Shown here one piece after another: positions 1 through 5,661 of a stretch of 11,591 nucleotides of DNA; the first letter of the stretch is position 1; each line of letters starts with the position of its first letter. Both the position numbers and the translations under genes were made by a program. The notes beneath the pieces were generated by a model, which worked only from the letters and a program-made list of their open reading frames with translations, was not told where the DNA came from and searched no databases. This DNA comes from Methylococcales bacterium (GTDB taxonomy: Bacteria > Pseudomonadota > Gammaproteobacteria > Methylococcales > Methylomonadaceae), in assembly GCA_009692395.1 (NCBI GenBank), contig SHZG01000063.1, positions 1 through 11,591 on the forward strand, given 5' to 3'.

Positions 1-1
1 C

Positions 2-125
2 TTCTTAGGTAGAAAAAGTGATGGCTTCCCAGGTGCTAAAACCTTATGGGAAGGCATGGAAAAAGTCAGGCATTACGCTTTCGGTATCGAAATCGCTAGG
101 GCGGTTTATGCTAACTCTGATTGAG
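2..125 (+). pseudogene. IS4-like transposase, C-terminal remnant (left edge)
   Basis: An open frame enters from the left edge and reads FLGRKSDGFPGAKTLWEG. This resembles the C-terminal signature of IS4-family DDE transposases (LGRKxDGxPGxxTLWRG), with the catalytic domain outside the window. After the codons for Met-Glu-Lys a run of six A (60-65) shifts the frame. If one A is removed, the reading continues plausibly as VRHYAFGIEIARAVYANSD to a stop at 123-125. Without that correction the frame ends at a TAG at 98-100 after residues that look unlike protein. The copy is therefore probably inactive. The family assignment rests on recalled motif similarity only. Confidence 0.5.
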
Positions 126-129
126 TTGT

Positions 130-527
130 GGGTAATCGTGTGGGTTAATACCCTGTACGCTGGCATGATGTTTTCCAGACCCCAAATATCCAATAAAAGC
201 AATATACTTCGCATAAAGTTTGTCCAAAACACTGTCATCGACGCTCAATGTTCCTCCCTCTACATTCAGTAACAGCTTGACTTGATTGAACAAATTTTCA
301 CCATCATACGATTATCAGTTCAAAAAACGATTTGCGCTATCATGCGAAATGTGCATCACTTCTCCCAATCGACGACAACTGACATAGCTGGGTTCGCTCA
401 ATAAAAAACCAATGTATATCGATTTGTGCAACGGGCTGTGCTTGGACGAGTTATGTTTCTTATCACGGGCAAATGGCTTTTTTAAATCTAATTGGTCTGT
501 ACATTCTACATTTTTATGCCCTGTCAA
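130..527 (-). pseudogene. DDE transposase remnant (IS701/IS4-like), frameshifted and truncated
   Basis: Read on the - strand, the first frame (527 to 315) contains SIYIGFLLSEPSYVSC and then RLGEVMHISHDSANRFLN before a TGA at 315-317. The reading resumes in another frame from about 311 as YDGENLFNQVKLLLNVEGG, then TLSVDDSVLDK, IAFIGYLGSGKHHASVQGIN, and a stop near 111. These are the N-terminal helix-turn-helix-like part and the first catalytic Asp region (SVDDSVLDK) of a DDE transposase, in the correct order. The C-terminal two thirds are missing, replaced at the left by the + strand IS remnant. The residues ahead of SIYIGF (527 to about 426) do not look like part of the protein. The ancestral start may have been the TTG that precedes HKSIYIGF. 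The exact left boundary of the remnant is uncertain. Confidence 0.7.
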
Positions 528-537
528 TGCGTAACTT

Positions 538-760
538 CTAATTCATTCTAATCCGAGTAAAATCATTTTTAGCACTATTCCAAAATATCATTACTGCCCC
601 GCCTTGCCAAAAAGGGGAATATAAAACCCCAGCATTTGCCAATGTAATGCTATTGGGCTTCATTTGCTGCACATTCCCTATAGCCATTGCCACAAGCTGT
701 TTGGTAGGTGTTTGGCTCTGCTACATCAATCGCCATTGGTTCATGTGTCACTTATTATGA
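538..760. other. Unassigned region with two antisense open frames
   Basis: Two frames on opposite strands look protein-like here and I can name neither. On the - strand, an ATG at 687 opens a 49-residue frame ending at 538 that contains ITLANAGVLYSPFWQGGAV. It has no clear ribosome binding site. On the + strand, a frame open from 542 to the stop at 758-760 encodes a hydrophobic stretch including FANVMLLGFICCTFPIAIA, but it contains no ATG, GTG or TTG upstream of that stretch. Either could be the remnant of a gene broken by the adjacent insertion sequences. Confidence 0.25.
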
Positions 761-931
761 ATAAGCTGAAAATAATTCGAGTTAAAAAGATGTGTAAGCA
801 GGGCGTAATCTAAGCTGATTTTTGTATAAATCGCATAAAAACAAGCCAACTAGCCATGCGATTGAATAAACTAGAATGGTGTCAATGCCTTTCGTATGTT
901 ATTCTAATCAGGTGTGGTCGGTTGGTTTTTA
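761..931. other. Non-coding stretch upstream of the rplU promoter
   Basis: This AT-rich segment holds no open frame of useful length and no strong hairpin with a T tract. It ends at the -35 element of the rplU promoter. I see nothing further in it. Confidence 0.4.
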
Positions 932-960
932 TTGACGCGACTTTAGTTTAAAAATATAAT
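932..960 (+). promoter_or_regulatory. sigma70-type promoter of rplU-rpmA
   Basis: TTGACG (932-937) and a consensus TATAAT (955-960) are separated by exactly 17 bases. Transcription would start near 967, giving a leader of about 40 bases before the rplU ATG at 1006. The strength of the match fits a highly expressed ribosomal protein operon. Confidence 0.8.
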
Positions 961-1005
961 TCTCTGTTCACTTTTAACAGATTATGCTTGATGGAGCTTG
1001 CGCCG

Positions 1006-1317
1006 ATGTATGCGGTAATTCAAACAGGTGGTAAACAGTACCGTGTGGAAGAAGGTACTTATTTAAAAATAGAAAAGCTGGAGCTAGGCACAGGCGACAG
1101 CATCGAATTTGATAAAGTGCTGATGATTGAATCAGACGGTAATGTTCAAGTTGGCTTGCCTTTTATTGAAGGCGGCAAAGTAACAGCAACCGTGTTGTCT
1201 CAAGGCAGACACAAAAAAATCAGAATCATTAAATTCAGAAGACGTAAGCACCACATGAAACAAATGGGTCATCGTCAATACTACACTGAAATCCAGATTA
1301 CTGGCATTTCTGCATAA
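1006..1317 (+). CDS. rplU: 50S ribosomal protein bL21
   Basis: Structural protein of the large ribosomal subunit that binds 23S rRNA. The 103-residue product opens with MYAVIQTGGKQYRVEEG, the hallmark of bL21, and carries the basic segment GRHKKIRIIKFRRRKHHMK in its C-terminal half, as expected for rRNA contact. The length equals the E. coli protein. The ATG at 1006 is chosen over the in-frame TTG (988) and ATG (991) because family members begin MYAVIQ, and because GGAG at 993-996 gives a 9-base spacing. It is the first gene after the promoter at 932-960 and is followed after 14 bases by rpmA. Confidence 0.97.
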   Translation: MYAVIQTGGKQYRVEEGTYLKIEKLELGTGDSIEFDKVLMIESDGNVQVGLPFIEGGKVTATVLSQGRHKKIRIIKFRRRKHHMKQMGHRQYYTEIQITGISA

Positions 1318-1331
1318 CGAGGAGTTGAGAA

Positions 1332-1589
1332 ATGGCTCATAAGAAAGCTGGCGGTAGTACGCGTAACGGACGTGACTCGAATGCCAAACGCTTAGGCGTT
1401 AAAAAATACGGTGGCGAAACAGTGTTAGCAGGTAACATCATCGTCCGTCAACGTGGCACACATTTTCACGCAGGTGACAATGTCGGTATTGGCAAAGACC
1501 ATACCTTATTTGCAACAGCAGCTGGCAAAGTGGTTTTCAAGGTTCAAGGGCCTAAAAATCGCAAATTTATCAGTATCGTTGCTGCATAA
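1332..1589 (+). CDS. rpmA: 50S ribosomal protein bL27
   Basis: Large-subunit protein whose N-terminal tail reaches the peptidyl transferase centre. The 85 residues begin MAHKKAGGSTRNGRDS, the invariant bL27 start, with RLGVKKYGGE and IIVRQRGTHFHAG following. The length equals the E. coli protein. There is no N-terminal extension of the processed type found in Firmicutes. GAGGAG at 1319-1324 serves as ribosome binding site. It is cotranscribed with rplU, and the two hairpins after it suggest that most transcripts end here. Confidence 0.97.
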   Translation: MAHKKAGGSTRNGRDSNAKRLGVKKYGGETVLAGNIIVRQRGTHFHAGDNVGIGKDHTLFATAAGKVVFKVQGPKNRKFISIVAA

Positions 1590-1592
1590 AAC

Positions 1593-1619
1593 TAGGCTGT
1601 CACCTTGGGTGACAGCTTA
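1593..1619 (+). terminator. Hairpin just after rpmA
   Basis: GCTGTCACC (1596-1604) and GGTGACAGC (1608-1616) form a perfect 9-bp stem with a 3-base loop. The stem extends by three more pairs including one G-U. No T tract follows, so alone it is not a classical terminator. It may protect the 3' end of rplU-rpmA mRNA or assist the terminator immediately downstream. Confidence 0.6.
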
Positions 1620-1626
1620 AGTTATC

Positions 1627-1661
1627 AAAAAGCTCCTCCCCGTGTGGTTGGGGCTTTTTTT
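1627..1661 (+). terminator. Rho-independent terminator between rpmA and obgE
   Basis: AAAAAGCTCC (1627-1636) pairs with GGGGCTTTTT (1650-1659) with one G-U. The loop between them contains further complementary C and G bases. The stem runs into seven T (1655-1661). It ends only 28 bases before the obgE ATG. Confidence 0.8.
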
Positions 1662-1689
1662 GTTTTTATCGGTTAGATTTGAGTGTGTT

Positions 1690-2748
1690 ATGAAATTTGT
1701 TGACGAAGTACAGGTGCGTGTTGAAGCAGGTGATGGCGGTAATGGCGCGATTGGTTTTCGACGTGAAAAATATATTCCAATGGGCGGCCCTAATGGCGGG
1801 GATGGCGGTGACGGTGGGAGCGTCTATTTAATTGCCACCGAAAACACCAACACGCTAGTAGACTTTCGCTACCACACTGTGCATAGAGCAGAACGCGGAC
1901 AAAATGGTCAAACGCGCGAATGCACAGGCAAAAAAGGCGAAGATTTCTATGTATTAGTTCCCTTAGGTACGAAAGTATCCGATGCGGAGACCCAAGAAGT
2001 CATTGGTGATTTAACCACGGTTGGACAAACGCTATTAGTTGCACAAGGCGGTTTTCATGGCTTAGGCAACACCCGTTTTAAAAGCAGTATCAACCGTGCG
2101 CCCCAAAAAGCCAGCAAAGGTTCAGCAGGCGAACACCGCATTCTGCATTTAGAACTCACGCTCATCGCCGATGTCGGCTTATTAGGAATGCCCAACGCAG
2201 GCAAATCCAGCTTAATCCGCGCTGTTTCTTCTGCGACTCCCAAAGTTGCCGACTATCCGTTTACTACGCTTTATCCCAACTTAGGCGTAGTGCGGGTTGA
2301 TGACTTACGCAGCTTTGTGATTGCCGATATTCCAGGTGTGATTGAAGGCGCGGCAGAAGGCGCGGGTTTAGGTTTGCAATTCCTCAAACACCTAGAACGC
2401 ACAGGTTTATTACTGCACGTCCTCGACATCGAACCGTATGAAAGTTCAGAATCACCCGTCCAAGCCGCACAAAAAATCAGCCTCGAAATTGCCAAATGGA
2501 GCGCAGAACTCGCCAACAAACCGCGCTGGTTAGTGTTAAATAAAATCGACCGCGTACTAGACGAAGAACTAGATGCCCATTGCCAAGCCATCATTGATGA
2601 ACTCAACTGGACAGACCGCGTATTTAAAATATCCGCCATCAATGGCGAAGGCACGAAAGCCTTAACATACTCCATCATGGACTTTTTAGAAGAGCATCGG
2701 AAAATAGCCAGTAAACCACCAGCAGAACCTGTCATCGTCTGGGATTAA
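1690..2748 (+). CDS. obgE: Obg family GTPase ObgE/CgtA
   Basis: Ribosome-associated GTPase involved in late assembly of the 50S subunit and in stress responses. The 352-residue protein starts MKFVDEVQVRVEAGDGGNG, followed by the glycine-rich Obg fold (GGPNGGDGGDGGSVY). The G domain follows: G1 GMPNAGKSS from residue 166, G3 DIPGVIEG from 213, G4 NKID from 284, then the SA of G5 (KISAINGEG). It is shorter than the 390-residue E. coli protein because the variable acidic C-terminus is brief. ATG 1690 is chosen over in-frame starts inside the terminator because the Obg fold begins there. The ribosome binding site is weak (GAG at 1681). Expression probably depends on read-through of the terminator or on a promoter I cannot see. 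Confidence 0.96.
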   Translation: MKFVDEVQVRVEAGDGGNGAIGFRREKYIPMGGPNGGDGGDGGSVYLIATENTNTLVDFRYHTVHRAERGQNGQTRECTGKKGEDFYVLVPLGTKVSDAETQEVIGDLTTVGQTLLVAQGGFHGLGNTRFKSSINRAPQKASKGSAGEHRILHLELTLIADVGLLGMPNAGKSSLIRAVSSATPKVADYPFTTLYPNLGVVRVDDLRSFVIADIPGVIEGAAEGAGLGLQFLKHLERTGLLLHVLDIEPYESSESPVQAAQKISLEIAKWSAELANKPRWLVLNKIDRVLDEELDAHCQAIIDELNWTDRVFKISAINGEGTKALTYSIMDFLEEHRKIASKPPAEPVIVWD

Positions 2749-2758
2749 TCCTGCACTG

Positions 2759-2822
2759 CTCCAGCGTTGCGTGACGCTGGAGTTCCAATAGTGGCATTCA
2801 CACGTCAGCGCGTGGGAAACGA
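2759..2822. repeat. Dispersed palindromic repeat, copy 1
   Basis: Two consecutive hairpins. CTCCAGCGT (2759-2767) pairs with ACGCTGGAG (2774-2782). TTCACACG (2797-2804) pairs with CGTGGGAA (2811-2818) with one mismatch. The second matches the GCATTCCCACGC...GCGTGGGAACGA type of interspersed repeat, and a second copy lies at 5595-5645. The first hairpin could act as the 3' end structure of obgE mRNA, though no T tract follows. Confidence 0.6.
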
Positions 2823-2855
2823 TATATTATGCGTTCTTGAAGAGGTCTTTACTAA

Positions 2856-4082
2856 ATGTCAGAAAATTGGGCAGAACGACAACGTCTTACAAATCAGCTT
2901 GTTAGAATATCGGCTGATTATGTTTTTAATCAAAAGACTGTTCTAGCTGAACAGCTTTCTGAACAGCTCTACGGTTTATGCAAACTTACATGGACTACAA
3001 GTTCTTATGACGGAGACAATCCTGCATATATTAGAAGCACAAAAATCCCCGCTCTTTCTTCTATATTTCAAAATAACTGTTCTGACAACTCAATAGAAGA
3101 CATTGCAAAAGAAATATCAAAAATTCTAGTTCATCAACCTAATGTTAGTAAATGGATTACCTCACACACGGGCTTCACATCTTTCTATGGGGGCTATAGA
3201 AACAGCTCGTTAGAATGGATTAAAGACAATTTTCTAGAGCTTCTCCCTTTATTTAAAGAAGCATTTTATCTTTCTAGTGATGAACAACGATTAGAACTGA
3301 TAAAAAAAGTCGCTCATTTACCTAGTATTCCATCACCAAATGATAAAAAAGAAATGCCCCCAGAATACTTAATTACCCCTGTATTTTTTGCGTTAGATAG
3401 TCGAATTCGATTCCCTATAATCAATGGAGAAGAGAGAATCAAAAAATTATTGTCAAAACTTAAAGTAACTGACGCTTCTCTTGATAGTCAATTCTCAGAA
3501 ATGATAAAACTATATGGTACTGGCGGCATAAAAGATGCGGCAGACTTAGATCAAATTGGCAGAGATATTATTGATTTTGTTCAAACTACAGTAAAACAAC
3601 CCACTAAAAAACTTTTAACCAGCAAACCGACCACGGGCGGAGAAACTGAGTTACCGTTGAAAGATGAGTCTGACCTAATATCTCTTCAAGAAGCCAGAAC
3701 AGTTACAAGCAAACGCTTACATAACGGATTGACAAATAAACTTAAATCTTATTTGACTAATTACACATTACTTGAAGGTTGTGATAACCGCGCTATGTTT
3801 GATGTCCTTGTGAAGAATTATGATGCAAATGAACACGACCTTCTTATTGAGGTAAAACGCTCTTCAGAAGCCGCACATATAAGGATGGCAATCGGGCAGC
3901 TATATGATTATTGGTTCACAATAAAAGGTGATGTTGAACCACACCTTGCAATACTAATTCCAAACAAACCAGACAAAGACATAATAAAACTTCTTGAATG
4001 GCTTGATATTGGGATTCTTTGGTTTTCTGGAGAAGAACTTGAAACTTGTTGCGATTGTCTTAATATGCTTATTAAAAACTAA
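2856..4082 (+). CDS. Uncharacterised protein with PD-(D/E)XK nuclease-like C-terminus
   Basis: I do not recognise this 408-residue protein as a named family. The C-terminal quarter (about 300-408) has the layout of a PD-(D/E)XK nuclease core: Asp316 in MFDVLVKN, then Glu332-Val-Lys334 in LLIEVKRS, then Gln348 in IGQLYDYW, and a final beta/alpha segment (HLAILIPNK, GILWFSGEEL). The first 300 residues appear mostly helical and contain no motif I can assign. There is no signal peptide or membrane segment, so it should be cytoplasmic. GAAGAGG at 2839-2845 lies 10 bases before ATG 2856. The gene is visibly more AT-rich than obgE and proB and separates two genes normally close together, so it was probably acquired. 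A defence or restriction-like role is inference only. Confidence 0.6.
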   Translation: MSENWAERQRLTNQLVRISADYVFNQKTVLAEQLSEQLYGLCKLTWTTSSYDGDNPAYIRSTKIPALSSIFQNNCSDNSIEDIAKEISKILVHQPNVSKWITSHTGFTSFYGGYRNSSLEWIKDNFLELLPLFKEAFYLSSDEQRLELIKKVAHLPSIPSPNDKKEMPPEYLITPVFFALDSRIRFPIINGEERIKKLLSKLKVTDASLDSQFSEMIKLYGTGGIKDAADLDQIGRDIIDFVQTTVKQPTKKLLTSKPTTGGETELPLKDESDLISLQEARTVTSKRLHNGLTNKLKSYLTNYTLLEGCDNRAMFDVLVKNYDANEHDLLIEVKRSSEAAHIRMAIGQLYDYWFTIKGDVEPHLAILIPNKPDKDIIKLLEWLDIGILWFSGEELETCCDCLNMLIKN

Positions 4083-4172
4083 CAACGCAAATGATGTGTC
4101 TCCTATCGTCGGTATATCCTATTACGCTACTCATTTGAATGTAGACGAAATTAACCTAACAGAGGAAACACA

Positions 4173-4422
4173 ATGCACACTTTCCAACTAAATTCGCACA
4201 TCAACGAAAACGGTATATTGTCAGTCAAGGTTACCTAAAGAATGGGCTGAAAAAGACGTTAATGTATTGTTAGTGTTAGAGTTTTTGAATCAATTAAAAG
4301 AAACAACACCAAAAAAAGAAAGTTTAGCTATCGCGTTTGATTTATTGGCTCAAATGCCCGAAGATTTTATGACTTATCGTCAAGGTGATTTACCACAAGA
4401 AAGAACATTGTCGTCCCGCTAA
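4173..4422 (+). pseudogene. Antitoxin-like gene broken by a one-base insertion
   Basis: An ATG at 4173, with AGAGGA at 4161-4166 as ribosome binding site, begins MHTFQLNSHINENGILSV and then meets a stop at 4236-4238. In the next frame the sequence continues as RLPKEWAEKDVNVLLVLEF and ends DLLAQMPEDFMTYRQGD...LPQERTLSSR with a stop at 4420-4422. Removing one A from the AA at 4227-4228 restores a single frame of about 83 residues (GILSVRLPKEW). The N-terminal beta-strand region and the MPEDFM...DLPQER tail are typical of small VapB/AbrB-type antitoxins. No toxin gene follows, because proB starts 22 bases downstream. It may be an inactive orphan, or the extra A may be a sequencing error. Confidence 0.65.
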
Positions 4423-4444
4423 ATAAAAATAGAGAAGACCATCC

Positions 4445-5566
4445 GTGAGTAGAACAAACTTTCAAAACGTTAAACGTGTCGTTATTAAAATCGGCAGTTC
4501 CTTATTGACTAAAGGCGGTAAGGGGCTGGATAAAATTGCTATTGCTGAGTGGGTTCGGCAAATGGCGGTGTTAAAACACCAAGATATTGATGTTATTTTG
4601 GTGTCTTCGGGCGCGGTTGCTGAAGGCGTTGCGCGTTTGGGCTTGAAATCACGCCCAACGGCACTACATGAATTACAAGCCACTGCCGCTGTTGGGCAGA
4701 TGGGTTTAGTGCGAGTTTTTGATGATAATTTTCAGCAATATAGCCTTCATGCCGCGCAGGTGTTATTGACGCATGATGATTTGTCAGACAGGCAACGGTA
4801 TTTGAATGCGCGTAGTACCTTATTAACGTTACTGAAATTCGGCGCGGTGCCTGTGATTAATGAAAATGATACGGTGGCAACGGAAGAAATTCGTTTTGGT
4901 GATAATGATACCCTCGCCGCGTTGGTGGCTAATCTGGTGGAAGCGGATTTACTGATTATTTTAACCGATCAACAAGGGTTATTTACGGGCGATCCTAGCG
5001 TGTATCCCGATGCAACGTTGATTTCTGAAGTCAGTGTGAATGATGGGCGTTTAAATGGTATGGCAGGTGATAGCCGTAGTGGTTTGGGGCGTGGCGGGAT
5101 GTCTACTAAAGTCCGCGCGGCACGCTTAGCGGCGCGTTCGGGTGCAGCAACTATTGTGGTTGCAGGGGTAGCAAATCAAGTTATTACTGAAGTGATTGCA
5201 GGTGCTGAATTAGGCACATATTTCTTGCCTGATATAGAACCGTTTGCCGCTAGAAAACGCTGGTTAGCAGGGCAGTTGCAAGTGAAAGGGCAAGTGGTTC
5301 TGGATGCTGGGGCGGTGAACGTGTTGCAAAATGACGGTAAAAGTTTACTTGCGGTGGGTGTTAAATCAGTTTCAGGTTCATTTGAACGCGGTGAATTAGT
5401 GTCTTGTTTGAATGAAAGCGGCGTAGAAATAGCGCGGGGCTTGATTAATTATGGTCATATTGATACGCGCTTAATTGCAGGCAAAAGCAGTACAGAATTT
5501 GAACACATCCTCGGTTATGCCGATGATTTAGAACTGATACACCGTGATAATATGGTGTTGGTATAA
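4445..5566 (+). CDS. proB: Glutamate 5-kinase with C-terminal PUA domain
   Basis: Cytoplasmic enzyme that phosphorylates L-glutamate to gamma-glutamyl phosphate, the first step of proline synthesis, and usually feedback-inhibited by proline. The 373 residues contain an amino acid kinase domain (about 8-260) with VVIKIGSSLLT, VSSGAVAEG, INENDTV (138-144), GDNDTLAALVA from residue 152, and GRGGMSTKVRAA near the end. A PUA domain follows from about residue 280 (GQVVLDAGAVNVL to GLINYGHID). E. coli ProB has 367 residues and the same architecture. The start is a GTG, since no ATG fits before the kinase domain, with GAGAAG at 4432-4437 as a modest ribosome binding site. proA is not in the window. 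Confidence 0.95.
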   Translation: MSRTNFQNVKRVVIKIGSSLLTKGGKGLDKIAIAEWVRQMAVLKHQDIDVILVSSGAVAEGVARLGLKSRPTALHELQATAAVGQMGLVRVFDDNFQQYSLHAAQVLLTHDDLSDRQRYLNARSTLLTLLKFGAVPVINENDTVATEEIRFGDNDTLAALVANLVEADLLIILTDQQGLFTGDPSVYPDATLISEVSVNDGRLNGMAGDSRSGLGRGGMSTKVRAARLAARSGAATIVVAGVANQVITEVIAGAELGTYFLPDIEPFAARKRWLAGQLQVKGQVVLDAGAVNVLQNDGKSLLAVGVKSVSGSFERGELVSCLNESGVEIARGLINYGHIDTRLIAGKSSTEFEHILGYADDLELIHRDNMVLV

Positions 5567-5594
5567 TTTCTCGCCTCCCTGCGCGGCGTAGAAA

Positions 5595-5645
5595 TAACGT
5601 TGCAGCGCGTCTCCAACTGCATTCCCACGCGACGCGTGAGTCACT
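5595..5645. repeat. Dispersed palindromic repeat, copy 2
   Basis: After proB the sequence includes GCATTCCCACGCGACGCG (5619-5636) within a GC-rich palindrome, CACGCG-A-CGCGTG (5626-5638). It is preceded by a second GC-rich inverted segment around CGTTGCAGCGCG (5599-5610). The arrangement matches copy 1 at 2759-2822: same order, same GCATTC core, same orientation. Both copies are degenerate. The repeat occupies most of the gap between proB and the multicopper oxidase gene, so it may form the 3' end structure of proB mRNA. Confidence 0.55.
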
Positions 5646-5661
5646 TTAGGCTTTAAAAACT

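Noticed and set aside
988..1005. N-terminal extension of bL21 from an upstream TTG or ATG
   Set aside because: The added residues are not part of the family, and the GGAG at 993-996 would then fall inside the coding sequence instead of serving as the RBS.
2271..2735. A 154-codon - strand frame inside obgE
   Set aside because: It is fully antisense to the conserved GTPase domain and is serine-rich in the way antisense frames usually are.
2759..2822. Possible CRISPR repeat
   Set aside because: Only two degenerate, distant copies exist in the window (the other is at 5595-5645), with no regular spacing and no cas genes.
3994..4191. A 65-codon + strand frame overlapping the end of the nuclease-like gene
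   Set aside because: It is a shifted frame over the last 90 bases of that gene, then runs through the antitoxin promoter region and into its start. There is no RBS and no recognisable sequence.
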